Assembly (NCBI RefSeq): GCF_021228235.1 | Contig: NZ_JAJQRG010000005.1 | Location: forward strand, 1-64,000 | Source: Pseudophaeobacter flagellatus | GTDB taxonomy: Bacteria > Pseudomonadota > Alphaproteobacteria > Rhodobacterales > Rhodobacteraceae | Length of the DNA: 64,000 nucleotides | Direction of reading: 5' to 3' | In this document: positions 27,051-36,642 of the stretch, one piece after another | Layout of the letters: the number at the start of each line of letters is the position of its first letter | Position numbering within the stretch: the stretch's first letter is position 1 | The notes under the pieces: generated by a model | What the model was told of the DNA's origin: nothing | Databases searched by the model: none | Seen by the model: the letters and a program-made list of their open reading frames with translations, nothing else | Made by a program: the position numbers and the translations under genes

Positions 27051-28060
27051 TTTAAATCCTTTGACATTGAAGTGCGCAGGCGCGCTTCCCCCTGTCGTTG
27101 AGGGCTGTGGCGCGATGGTACAAGCGCATGGGTAATTAGGTCGCGCAAAAAATGGTCCGGGTCGGCCTGGGGCTTGCCCTGGATCAGGCGGCGCAGCCCG
27201 TAGAGGCCACACCCGGTGATTCGCGCCAGGGTGGCCAGGGCGGCATAGGCGCGCCCATGTGATTTGGTGAAGTAGTGACTGCGTGAAAAGAACCAATAGG
27301 CTGGGGTGCGGCTCCAGGTCTTCATGCCCGTCGAGGCAGAGCCCAGATGGGCCACCCGGCTGTCCGGCACATAGTGGGTGCGCCAGCCGGCCCGCGCGGC
27401 GCGGCGACACAGATCGGTTTCCTCAAAGTACAAAAAGAAGGTCTCGTCAAAGCCGCCGATGTCTTCCAGCACGGGGCGGCGGATCATCAGGCTGGCACCG
27501 GCGGTCCAATCGACCTGGGTCTCGGTCGCTGGCATGTCCATGGCGACGACCCAGGGAGCAAGCAGGCGGGTAAAGATCCCTGTGCGCGCGGCCATCTCAA
27601 ACTCTCCGGCGATTGAGGGAAAGCGAAAGGCGGTGCGATGTGGGGTGCCATCGGTGCCCTGCACAAACGACCCCGCCAGCCCGGCGCCCGGATGCTGGCC
27701 CAGAAAATCGCGTAGGGTGGCAATGGTTTCGCCCTGCACAAAGGCATCAGAGTTGAGCAGATAGTAGTAGTCAGGTGCGGTCCCATCCGACAGCCCGGCG
27801 GCAAAACCGATGTTCATGCCAGCACCAAAGCCGCCATTGACCAGGGATTGCAGCAACCTGATTTTACTATCGTTGTGCCAGCCGCGTTGCTGAAAGGCAT
27901 CTTGCAGCGCCTCCCAAGAACCATCGCCAGAGCCATTGTCGATGACCAGCACCTCTCCCGGCAGGTGCTGCATTTCCGCCAGAGCGGCCTCGGCCGCCTG
28001 CAGCGTCATCTCGGGCGTGCGGTAGTTCAGAATGATGGTGAGGATGCCGCCGGTGCTCAT
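27047..28060 (-). CDS. Glycosyltransferase family 2 (rhamnosyltransferase-like) between PKS and NRPS
   Basis: The 337-residue GT-A enzyme has [14 protein letters not shown] at the start, LLNSDAFV near 100, and [30 protein letters not shown] cut into its usual blocks near 190-215. This layout is typical of WbbL-type rhamnosyltransferases. It lies exactly between the PKS and NRPS genes, with 4-nt overlaps on both sides, so it was probably fixed there as part of the pathway. It could add a deoxysugar to the assembly-line product. Donor and acceptor are not readable. Confidence 0.85.
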   Translation of the reverse strand: MSTGGILTIILNYRTPEMTLQAAEAALAEMQHLPGEVLVIDNGSGDGSWEALQDAFQQRGWHNDSKIRLLQSLVNGGFGAGMNIGFAAGLSDGTAPDYYYLLNSDAFVQGETIATLRDFLGQHPGAGLAGSFVQGTDGTPHRTAFRFPSIAGEFEMAARTGIFTRLLAPWVVAMDMPATETQVDWTAGASLMIRRPVLEDIGGFDETFFLYFEETDLCRRAARAGWRTHYVPDSRVAHLGSASTGMKTWSRTPAYWFFSRSHYFTKSHGRAYAALATLARITGCGLYGLRRLIQGKPQADPDHFLRDLITHALVPSRHSPQRQGEARLRTSMSKDLK

Positions 28061-31000
28061 GCGCGTTTACTCTGTTGGTCATCAAAGGACGCTGCTTGCC
28101 CTGAGGCAGGCGCGGTTCGCATGGCAGGGGAACTAGCCGGGGAAGATGGGGTCAGCTGTGGTTTTATGGCGGCCGCTAAGCTGCTGACATTGGGCACCAG
28201 AACCATGCTGTCATGATCGCCGGGGACCTCAATTACCTCAAGATTTGGCGCCCAGCGGGTCCAGTCATTGTCGGCAAAGACATATTCGCGTTCACGGCTG
28301 ACCCAATTGCCGCCCGAGACCGGCCAATGGCGATCCAAAGGCGGACGCAGTAGTGTCAGGGGCCCATCCCAGGCGAGCAGCCTGTAGTTTTCCACTGCCT
28401 GACGAAAGGCCTGCTCGATCTTGCGATTGTTAAAGCCGGGTGCCTGTCCGGTTTCCGCTGGCGGCTGGCGGCGTTTGCTAATTTCCCACAGGAGCCGGTT
28501 GCGGCCCCATTCAAGCAAATATCCTGTGCCTTTATTTTGCAATTCGCGCAGTTTGATCAGTGCCTTGTCAACAGATTTCAGCGCTGGGCGTACCGGCAGT
28601 GGCGTGTCCAGCAGCACCAGGGCGGCGGTTTTCTCGCCGGTGGCCTGCAACTGATGGGCCATTTCATAAGCGGTGATCCCGCCGCCGGAAAAGCCGCCCA
28701 GGTAGTAGGGGCCTTCGGGCTGGATCTGTTTGATTTCAGACAGGTAATCGGCGGCGGCTTCTGGGATGGTGGCATGCGGCGTCGCGCTGCCAATCAACCC
28801 GCGTGCCTGTAGCCCGTAAACCGGGCGTCCCTGGCGGCCGTTGCTGCCCAGTTCCTGGGCCAGATGGCGCAGGTTTAAAACATTGCCAAACATGCCTGCC
28901 ACCAGAAACAGCGGGGCGAGATCTGTGCCCGATCCTGGGTGCAACTGGACCAGATGGCTATAGCTGGTTGGCGCGGCGGCGGCGCTTTCCTCGGCTGTGT
29001 TGTTGGCTGTGCCCACGCCGCGCTGTATCAGAAGATCCGCCAGCGCGGCGACGGTTGGGGCCTCGAACAGGGTCGACAGGGGCAGCTCTATGTTGAACTG
29101 CCGCTTGATCTGGGCAAACAGGCGGACTGCAATCAACGAATGGCCGCCAAGATCAAAGAAGCTGTCGGCCGTGCCAACCTGACCCAGGCCAAGCAGGCTC
29201 TGGAACAGGGCGGCCAGTTGCTCTTCCACGGGGGAGGCGGGGGCTTGATATTCGGTGTCGAGATCGGGGCGTTCAAAGCTCTGGCTGCTGTCGCTGGCCT
29301 GTTCTTGCGCGGGGCTATCGCTTTGGCGGATCAGGGCGAGCAGGTCCAGCGCTGATATCACGACCTGGGGGCGGCCACTGGTTACGGCGCGCAGCAGTGC
29401 TTCGGGGCCTTCACTGGCGCGGATGCCATTGGCAATGGTCAGCTGCAGACGGCGTTCTTCTGCCGAGAGCGGCTGCGCAGCGCCCCCCCCCGCAGCAAGG
29501 CCCAGGGCCTCTGCGCTGTGATCGGCGGTGGCTGAGGCCGGGCTGGCCTCAAACCCGCCAGCAAGACGCGTCATTTGGAAGCCAGTGATTTCAACCAGAA
29601 CTGCCCCATCGGGATTGGTGAGGGTCACATCAAAGCTGGCGCTGTCGGCATCGACTGTTTCCTCGGTAGTCAGTCGTATGTGGCTGTGGATTTCTTCCGG
29701 CAGGGGTGCAAAGATGCGCAGGTTGCTATAGGCCATCGGCACCCAAAGATCGGCCCCGTCATAGCCGGGGACCAGCGACAGCGCCCAGCCGGTGGCCAGA
29801 TCCATCAGGCTGGGGTGCAGCAGGCAGTTGTCGCCCCTTGCGGCCTCGGGCAGATGTAGGCGGGCAAGGCCTTCCTGCGGGCCAAACGCCATCTGTTGCA
29901 GCACCTGCCAGCGCGGTCCAAAGGCAAGATGACCATCCTGCGGAGAAGAGAGCACCGCACCTGTTTGTGCCGTTTGCACCGCGCCGCAGCGCTGCTGAAT
30001 GGCCTTCAGATCCAGAGGGGCTGGCGGTTTGCAGTCCGGCGCAAGGCGGATCTCTGCTTCGCAGTTGAGGGCAAACCCACCGCCGGGCAGGGCGCTATGG
30101 GTGGCAAAGGTATAGCCGGTTTCCTCTGCCTGCAGGCGCAGTATTATCGGCTGTGGCGTGGCCGGGGCCACCACCAGTGGGCGCAGGAAATACAGATCGC
30201 GGATTTCAAACGGCGCGGTCAGATCCAGCGCCGCCAGGCTTTCTGCGATCCATTCGATATAGCCAGTGCCGGGCACCAGCGCGGTGCCTGCCTGGGTGCG
30301 ATGTTCGGCCAGCAGCCAGGTGTTCTGGGCGTCAAGTGTCGCGGCAAAAACCGGATTGCCAAAACTGTCATAGCCACCTTCGTCCAACAAGGGCTGGGCG
30401 CAGCCCTGACGTGGGCTTGGGCCGGTATCGCCTTGGCGTGCGCTCATTGCTTCATAGGCCATGCCGGTATCGGCCCAGACCCCCCAATCCACCGCAATGA
30501 CGTGGGTCTTGCTGCCCCGGCGATGGGCGGCATAGGCGTTCAGATAGTCATTGGCGGCAATATAGTCGACCTGCCCGGCGGGCCGGGTCACGATAGAGGA
30601 AGAGGAAAACAGCACCAGCAGATCCAGTGAACCATCGGGGAACAGTTCTTCCAGCACCCGCAGGCCGGTGACCTTGGGGGCCAGAACGCGGGCCATCTGC
30701 GCCTCTGTCTTGGCCAAGATCGGTCCGTCATCAATCACGCCGGCACCGTGGATCACACCGTTTACAGGGCCAAACTGGCCCTCTACCTGGGTGACAGCGC
30801 GGCGCATCTCGACGCTGTTGCAGCTGTCGGCGGCGAGGGGCATAACCGCGCCGCTGCCGATGGTCTCAAGCTCTTGTACCGCACGGATACGCTGCGCCTG
30901 GCGGTTGGCGGGGCTGTGGGTGGCCAGGTAGCGGTCCCATTGGTCGCGCGGCGGCAGGCCAGAGCGAGACACTAGCACAACCTTGGCGTCAAAATGCTGC

Positions 31001-34000
31001 ATCAGATGCGCCGCAGTCCGCAGCCCGATGCCGCCGTAACCGCCGGTAATCAGATAGCAGCCGCCCTGTTTGAAGCCGGATGGTGGCGGGGCACCTGCAG
31101 CCTCTGCCTGTGTCGGTAGTGTCCCTTGGGGCAGGGGGAGCGGACGCCAGGATTTTTCAAACCGCTTGTCGCCGCGCCAGGCGGCGGTGGTATTGGCGGG
31201 CTCTGCCAGAAGTTCTTCCAGCAGACGCGGGGTCAGATCGTCAGGCGCGGCCCCGCGCAGCGTGGCAAGCAGCCCCGGGGACTTGGGCAGTTCGATGTCC
31301 ACGGTGGCGCAGGTAAAGTTCGGGAATTCGCGCAAAATGGCGCTGGCCGGGCCAGAGATCATGGCCTTTTCCGGATAGGGCAGCGGCTCATCCGTGACCT
31401 GTGCCGCACCAGTGGTAAAGAGCGTCAGATGCACCGGCTCTGCCAGATCCAGCGGCCCCAGTTCCTGCGCCAGGGCGGTGAGACCGTGAAACCCCATTTC
31501 CAGATTGCGATTAAAGAAGGAGGAACCGGGGCGGAAGTTTTCGCTGTCGGTGACCAGCCAGAAATGTGCTATACGGGTGGGCAGGGTCTCGGCCTCGGCC
31601 AGATCGGCAAGCAGCGCATTGTAGCCAAAGCGGCCCTGTTCAGGGGCCAGGATATACTCGCCTCCCCCCAGTTTGGCGTAGGTATCGCCGGGGCGGACCA
31701 GATCAACCCGGTGCCCGGCCTGGCGCAGTCGTGCGGCCGCAGCACTGGCAAGCCCGCAGTCATCTGCAAAGATCAGCCAGTTTTGCGGTGCCTCGCCCAG
31801 ATCGGTATCGATATCCAGGGCGCAATCAGCAAGCCGCGGACGCCAGCAGGGACGATAGCCCCAATCTGCGATATCCGCGGTGCGGGATGGCAGCGGCATC
31901 TCTTGCGGGGCGTTGTTGCTGCCGGGTTCAATGAAATAGCGACTACGCTGGAAGACATAGCCGGGCAGGGGCAGGCGATGGCGCTTTGCTTCGCCCCAGA
32001 TCTGATCCCAGTCGGCCTCGACGCCGCAGGCCCAAAGACGGCCAATGACACCAAAGAAATAGGCATCATCTAGCACTACCTGATCCGGGTGGCGCAGCGC
32101 GCTTAGCACTTGATTGGGCAGCACGGCGGGCGACATCTGAGCCAGGGCGCTCAGGGCTTTGCCGGGGCCGACCTCTAGAAAGACGCGGCCCGGTGTGGCG
32201 GCAAGCGTGGCGATGCAATCGGCAAACTGCACGGTATTGCGCAGCTGGCTAACCCAGTAGTCGGGATCCTGTGCCTGTTCTGCGGTCAGCCTCTGGCCGG
32301 TTCGGTTTGAAATCACTGGCAGTTGCGGCGCAGAGAGCGACAGGCCACGCAGAAAATCACCGTAGTCCTGCAATATACCGTCAAGCATGCGCGAATGGGC
32401 GGCGATATCGATCTGGATGCGCTGGAAATCAACCTCTTGCGCCAAAAGCTGTTCGGCCAACCGATCCAGCGCGGCCTGTGGCCCAGACACAGCGGTCAGA
32501 GCGGGCGCATTGACGCTGGCAATGTCGAGGTCCTGGCCGATCATGGCCTGCACATCGGCCAGGGGCAGGGCAATCGACAGCATGCCACCCGCCGGAACCG
32601 TGTCAAACAGACGCCCGCGCAGCAGTACCAGATCAATGCAGTCTTCAAAGGACAAGACCCCGGCCAGACAGGCGGCGGTGTTTTCCCCCATGGAATGACC
32701 AACCAGCGCCGCCGGGCGAATGCCCCAGCTTATCCAGAGCTGCGCCAGCGCATATTCCAGGATCATGATCAGCGGCAATTGTACCGAGGGGCGTTGCAGC
32801 TGGGCGTTGGCAGCGGCCTCATCGCCGGGGGTCGGCAGCCAGAGCGCGCGCATGTCATAGTCGATCTGCGGCTGCAGATGATCCAGCCCACGATCCATCC
32901 AATCGGCAAAGACTGGCTCTGTCTCATAGAGGTCGCGCGCCATGCCGGCATATTGCGCCCCGCCACCGGGAAAGGAAAAGACCACCTCTGGGGCCTCGCC
33001 CAGGCGGTCGTGGCTGAAAACCTGGCGCGGATCACCGTCCCGCAGCGCAGCGGCGGCCTCTTGGGCGGTTTCTGCCACCAGTACCCGGCGTTTGGCAAAG
33101 CCGCGCCGCCCCTGTTTCAGGGTATAGGCGACATCAGCCAGATCGACATCCGGGTTGGCCTCCAGATAGCTGGCAAGCGCCTCGGTATTGGCTTCAAGTG
33201 CCGCTTTGGACTGGCCCGAAAGGCACAGGACATGAAAGGGGAAATCGCTTTCTTGCGAGACCTCGCGGACTGGCGCTTCCTCCAGAATGGCATGGGCATT
33301 GGTGCCGCCCACCCCTAGTGCATTGATCCCGGCGCGGCGTGGCCCCTGCTGCGAGATCCAGGGAGTCAGGCGGTCATTGACCCGGAAGGGAGTATTGTCA
33401 AAATCAATTGCCGGGTTTGGTGCCTCGTAGCCCAGTGAGGGCGGAATTTCACGGTGCTTTAACCCCAGTGCGGTCTTGACCAGCCCGGCAATGCCAGCAG
33501 CGGTATCAAGATGGCCGATATTGGTCTTGACCGAGCCGATCCGGCAGGGCTGGTTGCCCGCCTGGCCATCGCGAAAGGCTTCGCCAAGGGCCGAGACCTC
33601 GATCGGGTCACCCAGATAGGTGCCGGTTCCGTGGCATTCGATGTAGTCGATGCTGGCCGCCGGTATATCCCCCGCCGCAAGCGCCTGCCGGACTGCGCCT
33701 GCCTGCCCCCCGACCGAGGGCGCTAGATAGCCAGCCTTGTCGGCGCCGTCGTTGTTGATGGCGCTGGCCTTGATGACGGCCCAGATATGGTCGCCATCGG
33801 CCAGGGCATCCTCGATGCGGCGCAGGGCCACCGCCCCGGCGCCTGATCCAAAGACCGTGCCCTGGGCGCGGTGATCAAAGGCGTGGCAGTGACCGTCGGG
33901 CGACAGGATCTCGTTTTCTTTATACAAATAACCGTGCCCCTGCGGCATATCGATGGTGACACCGCCGGCCAGGGCCATGCCACATTCGCCGTCGCGCAGC

Positions 34001-34605
34001 GCCTTGCAAGCGTAGTGCACCGCCACCAGAGAGGTCGAGCAAGCGGTTTGAATATTGACTGACGGCCCTTTCAGATCAAACACATGGCTGACACGCGTGG
34101 TCAGGAAATCCTTGTCGTTACCGGTGTGGCGCAACAGGAACATGCCGACTTCGTCCACCAGGCCGGGGTTGGAACAGATATTGAAGTAGAAATAGCTGCC
34201 CATGCCGCAGCCAGCATAGACGCCGATGGGCTCGTCCAGGCTTTCGGGGGGGTGGGCAGCATTTTCCATTGCGCTCCAGGCGACCTCAAGAAACTTGCGG
34301 TGCTGGGGGTCCAGAATGGCGGCCTCTTTGGGGCTGAAGCCAAAGAACTCGGCGTCAAAATCGGCAAACCCGTCGAGCAGCGCTGCATGCGGCACATAGT
34401 TTGGGTCGGCCAGGGTGGTCTGGGACACGCCTGCGGCCTGCAGGGTCTCGGGGCTGAGCGGCACGATGGATTCGATGCCCGTGCGCAGATTATGCCAATA
34501 GGCCTCCAGCCCTTCGGCACCGGGCACATTGACCGCCATGCCAACGATGGCGATATCGCCGCTATATTGCGGTGCGTCTGAGATCTGATCTGCGGTCTTT
34601 GCCAT
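28057..34605 (-). CDS. Type I polyketide synthase KS-AT-KR-DH-ACP-TE
   Basis: This 2182-residue single module elongates one ketide unit and releases it. KS: TACSTS (C189), ECHGTG (H325) and NIGHLD (H365), all intact. AT: GHSMG (S638) and IAAHS (H737), the latter in place of the HAFH or YASH specificity signatures. A pseudo-KR region spans about 920-1110. KR: GGYGGIG (1188-1194) and Tyr1348/Asn1352 in DYIAAN. DH-like hot-dog domain: AEHRTQAGTALVPGTGY (H1435), with one residue more than the usual HxxxGxxxxP spacing, and HPSLMD (D1602). ACP: LGGHSL (S1823). TE: GGFSGGG (S1973) and late His2131. KR before DH is not the order of normal modular PKS. The order recalls capsule-linked PKS of the WcbR kind. 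ATG 34605 has GAGGGG upstream; a GTG three codons earlier sits too close to it. Confidence 0.92.
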   Translation of the reverse strand: MAKTADQISDAPQYSGDIAIVGMAVNVPGAEGLEAYWHNLRTGIESIVPLSPETLQAAGVSQTTLADPNYVPHAALLDGFADFDAEFFGFSPKEAAILDPQHRKFLEVAWSAMENAAHPPESLDEPIGVYAGCGMGSYFYFNICSNPGLVDEVGMFLLRHTGNDKDFLTTRVSHVFDLKGPSVNIQTACSTSLVAVHYACKALRDGECGMALAGGVTIDMPQGHGYLYKENEILSPDGHCHAFDHRAQGTVFGSGAGAVALRRIEDALADGDHIWAVIKASAINNDGADKAGYLAPSVGGQAGAVRQALAAGDIPAASIDYIECHGTGTYLGDPIEVSALGEAFRDGQAGNQPCRIGSVKTNIGHLDTAAGIAGLVKTALGLKHREIPPSLGYEAPNPAIDFDNTPFRVNDRLTPWISQQGPRRAGINALGVGGTNAHAILEEAPVREVSQESDFPFHVLCLSGQSKAALEANTEALASYLEANPDVDLADVAYTLKQGRRGFAKRRVLVAETAQEAAAALRDGDPRQVFSHDRLGEAPEVVFSFPGGGAQYAGMARDLYETEPVFADWMDRGLDHLQPQIDYDMRALWLPTPGDEAAANAQLQRPSVQLPLIMILEYALAQLWISWGIRPAALVGHSMGENTAACLAGVLSFEDCIDLVLLRGRLFDTVPAGGMLSIALPLADVQAMIGQDLDIASVNAPALTAVSGPQAALDRLAEQLLAQEVDFQRIQIDIAAHSRMLDGILQDYGDFLRGLSLSAPQLPVISNRTGQRLTAEQAQDPDYWVSQLRNTVQFADCIATLAATPGRVFLEVGPGKALSALAQMSPAVLPNQVLSALRHPDQVVLDDAYFFGVIGRLWACGVEADWDQIWGEAKRHRLPLPGYVFQRSRYFIEPGSNNAPQEMPLPSRTADIADWGYRPCWRPRLADCALDIDTDLGEAPQNWLIFADDCGLASAAAARLRQAGHRVDLVRPGDTYAKLGGGEYILAPEQGRFGYNALLADLAEAETLPTRIAHFWLVTDSENFRPGSSFFNRNLEMGFHGLTALAQELGPLDLAEPVHLTLFTTGAAQVTDEPLPYPEKAMISGPASAILREFPNFTCATVDIELPKSPGLLATLRGAAPDDLTPRLLEELLAEPANTTAAWRGDKRFEKSWRPLPLPQGTLPTQAEAAGAPPPSGFKQGGCYLITGGYGGIGLRTAAHLMQHFDAKVVLVSRSGLPPRDQWDRYLATHSPANRQAQRIRAVQELETIGSGAVMPLAADSCNSVEMRRAVTQVEGQFGPVNGVIHGAGVIDDGPILAKTEAQMARVLAPKVTGLRVLEELFPDGSLDLLVLFSSSSIVTRPAGQVDYIAANDYLNAYAAHRRGSKTHVIAVDWGVWADTGMAYEAMSARQGDTGPSPRQGCAQPLLDEGGYDSFGNPVFAATLDAQNTWLLAEHRTQAGTALVPGTGYIEWIAESLAALDLTAPFEIRDLYFLRPLVVAPATPQPIILRLQAEETGYTFATHSALPGGGFALNCEAEIRLAPDCKPPAPLDLKAIQQRCGAVQTAQTGAVLSSPQDGHLAFGPRWQVLQQMAFGPQEGLARLHLPEAARGDNCLLHPSLMDLATGWALSLVPGYDGADLWVPMAYSNLRIFAPLPEEIHSHIRLTTEETVDADSASFDVTLTNPDGAVLVEITGFQMTRLAGGFEASPASATADHSAEALGLAAGGGAAQPLSAEERRLQLTIANGIRASEGPEALLRAVTSGRPQVVISALDLLALIRQSDSPAQEQASDSSQSFERPDLDTEYQAPASPVEEQLAALFQSLLGLGQVGTADSFFDLGGHSLIAVRLFAQIKRQFNIELPLSTLFEAPTVAALADLLIQRGVGTANNTAEESAAAAPTSYSHLVQLHPGSGTDLAPLFLVAGMFGNVLNLRHLAQELGSNGRQGRPVYGLQARGLIGSATPHATIPEAAADYLSEIKQIQPEGPYYLGGFSGGGITAYEMAHQLQATGEKTAALVLLDTPLPVRPALKSVDKALIKLRELQNKGTGYLLEWGRNRLLWEISKRRQPPAETGQAPGFNNRKIEQAFRQAVENYRLLAWDGPLTLLRPPLDRHWPVSGGNWVSREREYVFADNDWTRWAPNLEVIEVPGDHDSMVLVPNVSSLAAAIKPQLTPSSPASSPAMRTAPASGQAASFDDQQSKRA

Positions 34606-34738
34606 GAAAAACACGGCCCCTCGTTCTATGCGGCTGTATGGTGGCTACCCTATCCCCTGTCGACGACCCGCCCTGCCGAGAGGCGATGCCGCATCCCCTG
34701 GGGAGGGAGCGATGGAGTTCCTGGCTGGGTTCGTCGCA

Positions 34739-34779
34739 GCGTCTGCGGAAGACGCACAAACGCCGTCCCCCGCAGACGC
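34739..34779 (-). promoter_or_regulatory. Mutually exclusive hairpins in the leader of the PKS operon
   Basis: On the plus strand GCGTCTGCGG (34739-34748) and CCGCAGACGC (34770-34779) are perfect 10-bp complements with a 21-nt spacer. A third segment AGACGC (34750-34755) can pair with the first arm instead, with a 5-nt loop. In the transcript of the PKS operon the arm nearest the gene can therefore form either a long or a short hairpin. It lies 134 nt before the start codon. The layout resembles an attenuator, but no T-tract or leader peptide was found. The rest of 34606-34909 holds no gene I can support. Confidence 0.5.
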
Positions 34780-34909
34780 GCGGCGGTCTCACCCAAGTCT
34801 GAAATTGCTTTACCACTGCGGCAAAGTTGTGAAAGCAAGGTGGCCAAATTGGTCGCAAGTGCAATAATAATAAGGCATTCCGTTGTGCCATAAAATGCGT
34901 CATTTGCAA

Positions 34910-36373
34910 CTATATCCGGCTGCGTGACCTGGACGATGGCGGCTGCGGCATCAAGATCTGCCTGCCATGGAACAGGGGGCGGCTGCGCGTAAACAGAGTT
35001 GGATCGCGCAGGCGTTCTGCATAGCCAAGGATTGATCCGGCACAGAGCCAGGTCATTGGCACCAGCGTATCATTGAGCAGCATATCCACCAAAGTGGCGG
35101 CCAGGATCAGCGCGATGGCGGTTGAATAGGGAGAGATATCGCGTCCCCGTCGCCGCCGGATCTCGATCCCCAGCAATAGCAGTGGCGAACAGAGAAGCCC
35201 CATTTCCGCGAGATAGCCAAACCAGCCAAAGGTGCCAAAGACCAGGATCCAGTGGCCATCCGGGATCGAGACAATCGCGCCGGTTTCCATATCCCGGATC
35301 AGATTGCGCCCCCAACCGCCCCAGCCAAACCAGGGCTTTTCGGCGGCCCGCTCGAGCAATATGGCTTCGTTGTCAAAGCGATAGCCAAGCGATTGCGCCC
35401 GCGCCGGGCTGATGGCTTCGGCCTGCGCCAGTATGGCCTCGGTTGGGATGAGCCCGAGATTGCGCAGCATTGGGTAGGTGATGGCGACAGCGGCTAGGGC
35501 GAGCGCGACCCGGATCTGCCAGCGCGCCGAGGCCAGTGCCACCAGCGGGACAAAGCTTAGCCCATAGGCCAGCGAAGCAAAGCTCTTGCACAGGAAGAGA
35601 ACCCAGAACAGATAGAGACTGGCCAGACCAAAGCGCAGTCGCCTAGGCCCCTGGGCGGCGCGGGCCAGCGCGGTGCAGGCCATTAGCGCCGAAAACATGA
35701 ACAGCGCCAGCCACAGCGGATGCGGCAAGAACACAATGGGACGAAACCCCCCTTGCCGCATGGTCTGGGCAAAATCATGCTGGAAAAACCCATAGACCAT
35801 GGTGTTTATCTGCGGGCTAATGCGGATTTCCAACAGCGCGGGCAGCGAATAGGCAAGGCCGGCAATGCACAGCGCCAGCAACAGCTCTTTTTGGCTCTCC
35901 GGGCTGGACAGGTAGCGCCGCGCCAGCAAGAAAGGCATCAGGACAATCACTTGATTGATCATCACCGAGCCCAGATCGCGCCAGCGCAGCCCTGGGAGCA
36001 TATCGGTGAGAAAGACAATGGGATCAGATCCGGCGAGTACCTCAAATATGATGGGGTCGCCATTGGTCAGCACCGTAGGCACCACGGCAAAAACAAACAG
36101 CACCATCAGCACTCGGGCCAGCGGATGATGCGGCAGCAACGGCACTTTCTTGTGTAGCAGCCCGGCACAGAGAACAAAGGCCATGATTGCGGGAATGGTG
36201 AATTTATCCATATCCGGCACCAGCGGCAGATCGAATTCCGCCACCGGTGGCAGCAGAAGATAGCCACCCAGAATGCACCACAGGATCGCGCGCTCCAGTG
36301 GTAGGCGGCGAAACAAGACTAGGCTGACCAAAGGCCAGAGTAGCAGCATCAGGTAGGCTAGGGCGTTGGGCAT
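34910..36373 (-). CDS. O-antigen ligase/polymerase-like membrane protein
   Basis: The 487-residue protein has about ten hydrophobic helices. A larger polar loop near the last third contains GWGGWGRN and DGHWILVFGTFGWFGYLAEMGL cut as in O-antigen ligase (WaaL/Wzy_C) family members. It would polymerise repeat units or ligate the chain to an acceptor in the periplasm. It is transcribed in the same direction as the PKS operon with 304 nt between its stop and the PKS start. Confidence 0.82.
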   Translation of the reverse strand: MPNALAYLMLLLWPLVSLVLFRRLPLERAILWCILGGYLLLPPVAEFDLPLVPDMDKFTIPAIMAFVLCAGLLHKKVPLLPHHPLARVLMVLFVFAVVPTVLTNGDPIIFEVLAGSDPIVFLTDMLPGLRWRDLGSVMINQVIVLMPFLLARRYLSSPESQKELLLALCIAGLAYSLPALLEIRISPQINTMVYGFFQHDFAQTMRQGGFRPIVFLPHPLWLALFMFSALMACTALARAAQGPRRLRFGLASLYLFWVLFLCKSFASLAYGLSFVPLVALASARWQIRVALALAAVAITYPMLRNLGLIPTEAILAQAEAISPARAQSLGYRFDNEAILLERAAEKPWFGWGGWGRNLIRDMETGAIVSIPDGHWILVFGTFGWFGYLAEMGLLCSPLLLLGIEIRRRRGRDISPYSTAIALILAATLVDMLLNDTLVPMTWLCAGSILGYAERLRDPTLFTRSRPLFHGRQILMPQPPSSRSRSRI

Positions 36374-36642
36374 GGTGGCAGGATACTTTTCAATTGCGGC
36401 AGAGCAATGTGCATATGGTGGCCAGGATGGGTCAGTTTATTTTCATCGGAGACTAAAAGTTCTGGCCTGATTTGTTGATCTTTAGGGCGCGTAATATCAG
36501 GCAAGGTTCTGTATAATATCGTGAAAGGCCAGATTCGGCCAATCTGAAAGAGAGCGGCCGTGCAGCGCAAACTATAAGGTTGCGCAGATCTGGATGACAT
36601 TGCTCGCTTTGGTTCCAAGAGCGCGCGCCGGGGGGGGAATGT

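Noticed and set aside
36486-36546. Promoter and weak dyad (CAGATT/AATCTG) before the WecG-like gene
   Set aside because: A TATAAT is present but no matching -35, and 6-bp arms are too short to be convincing.
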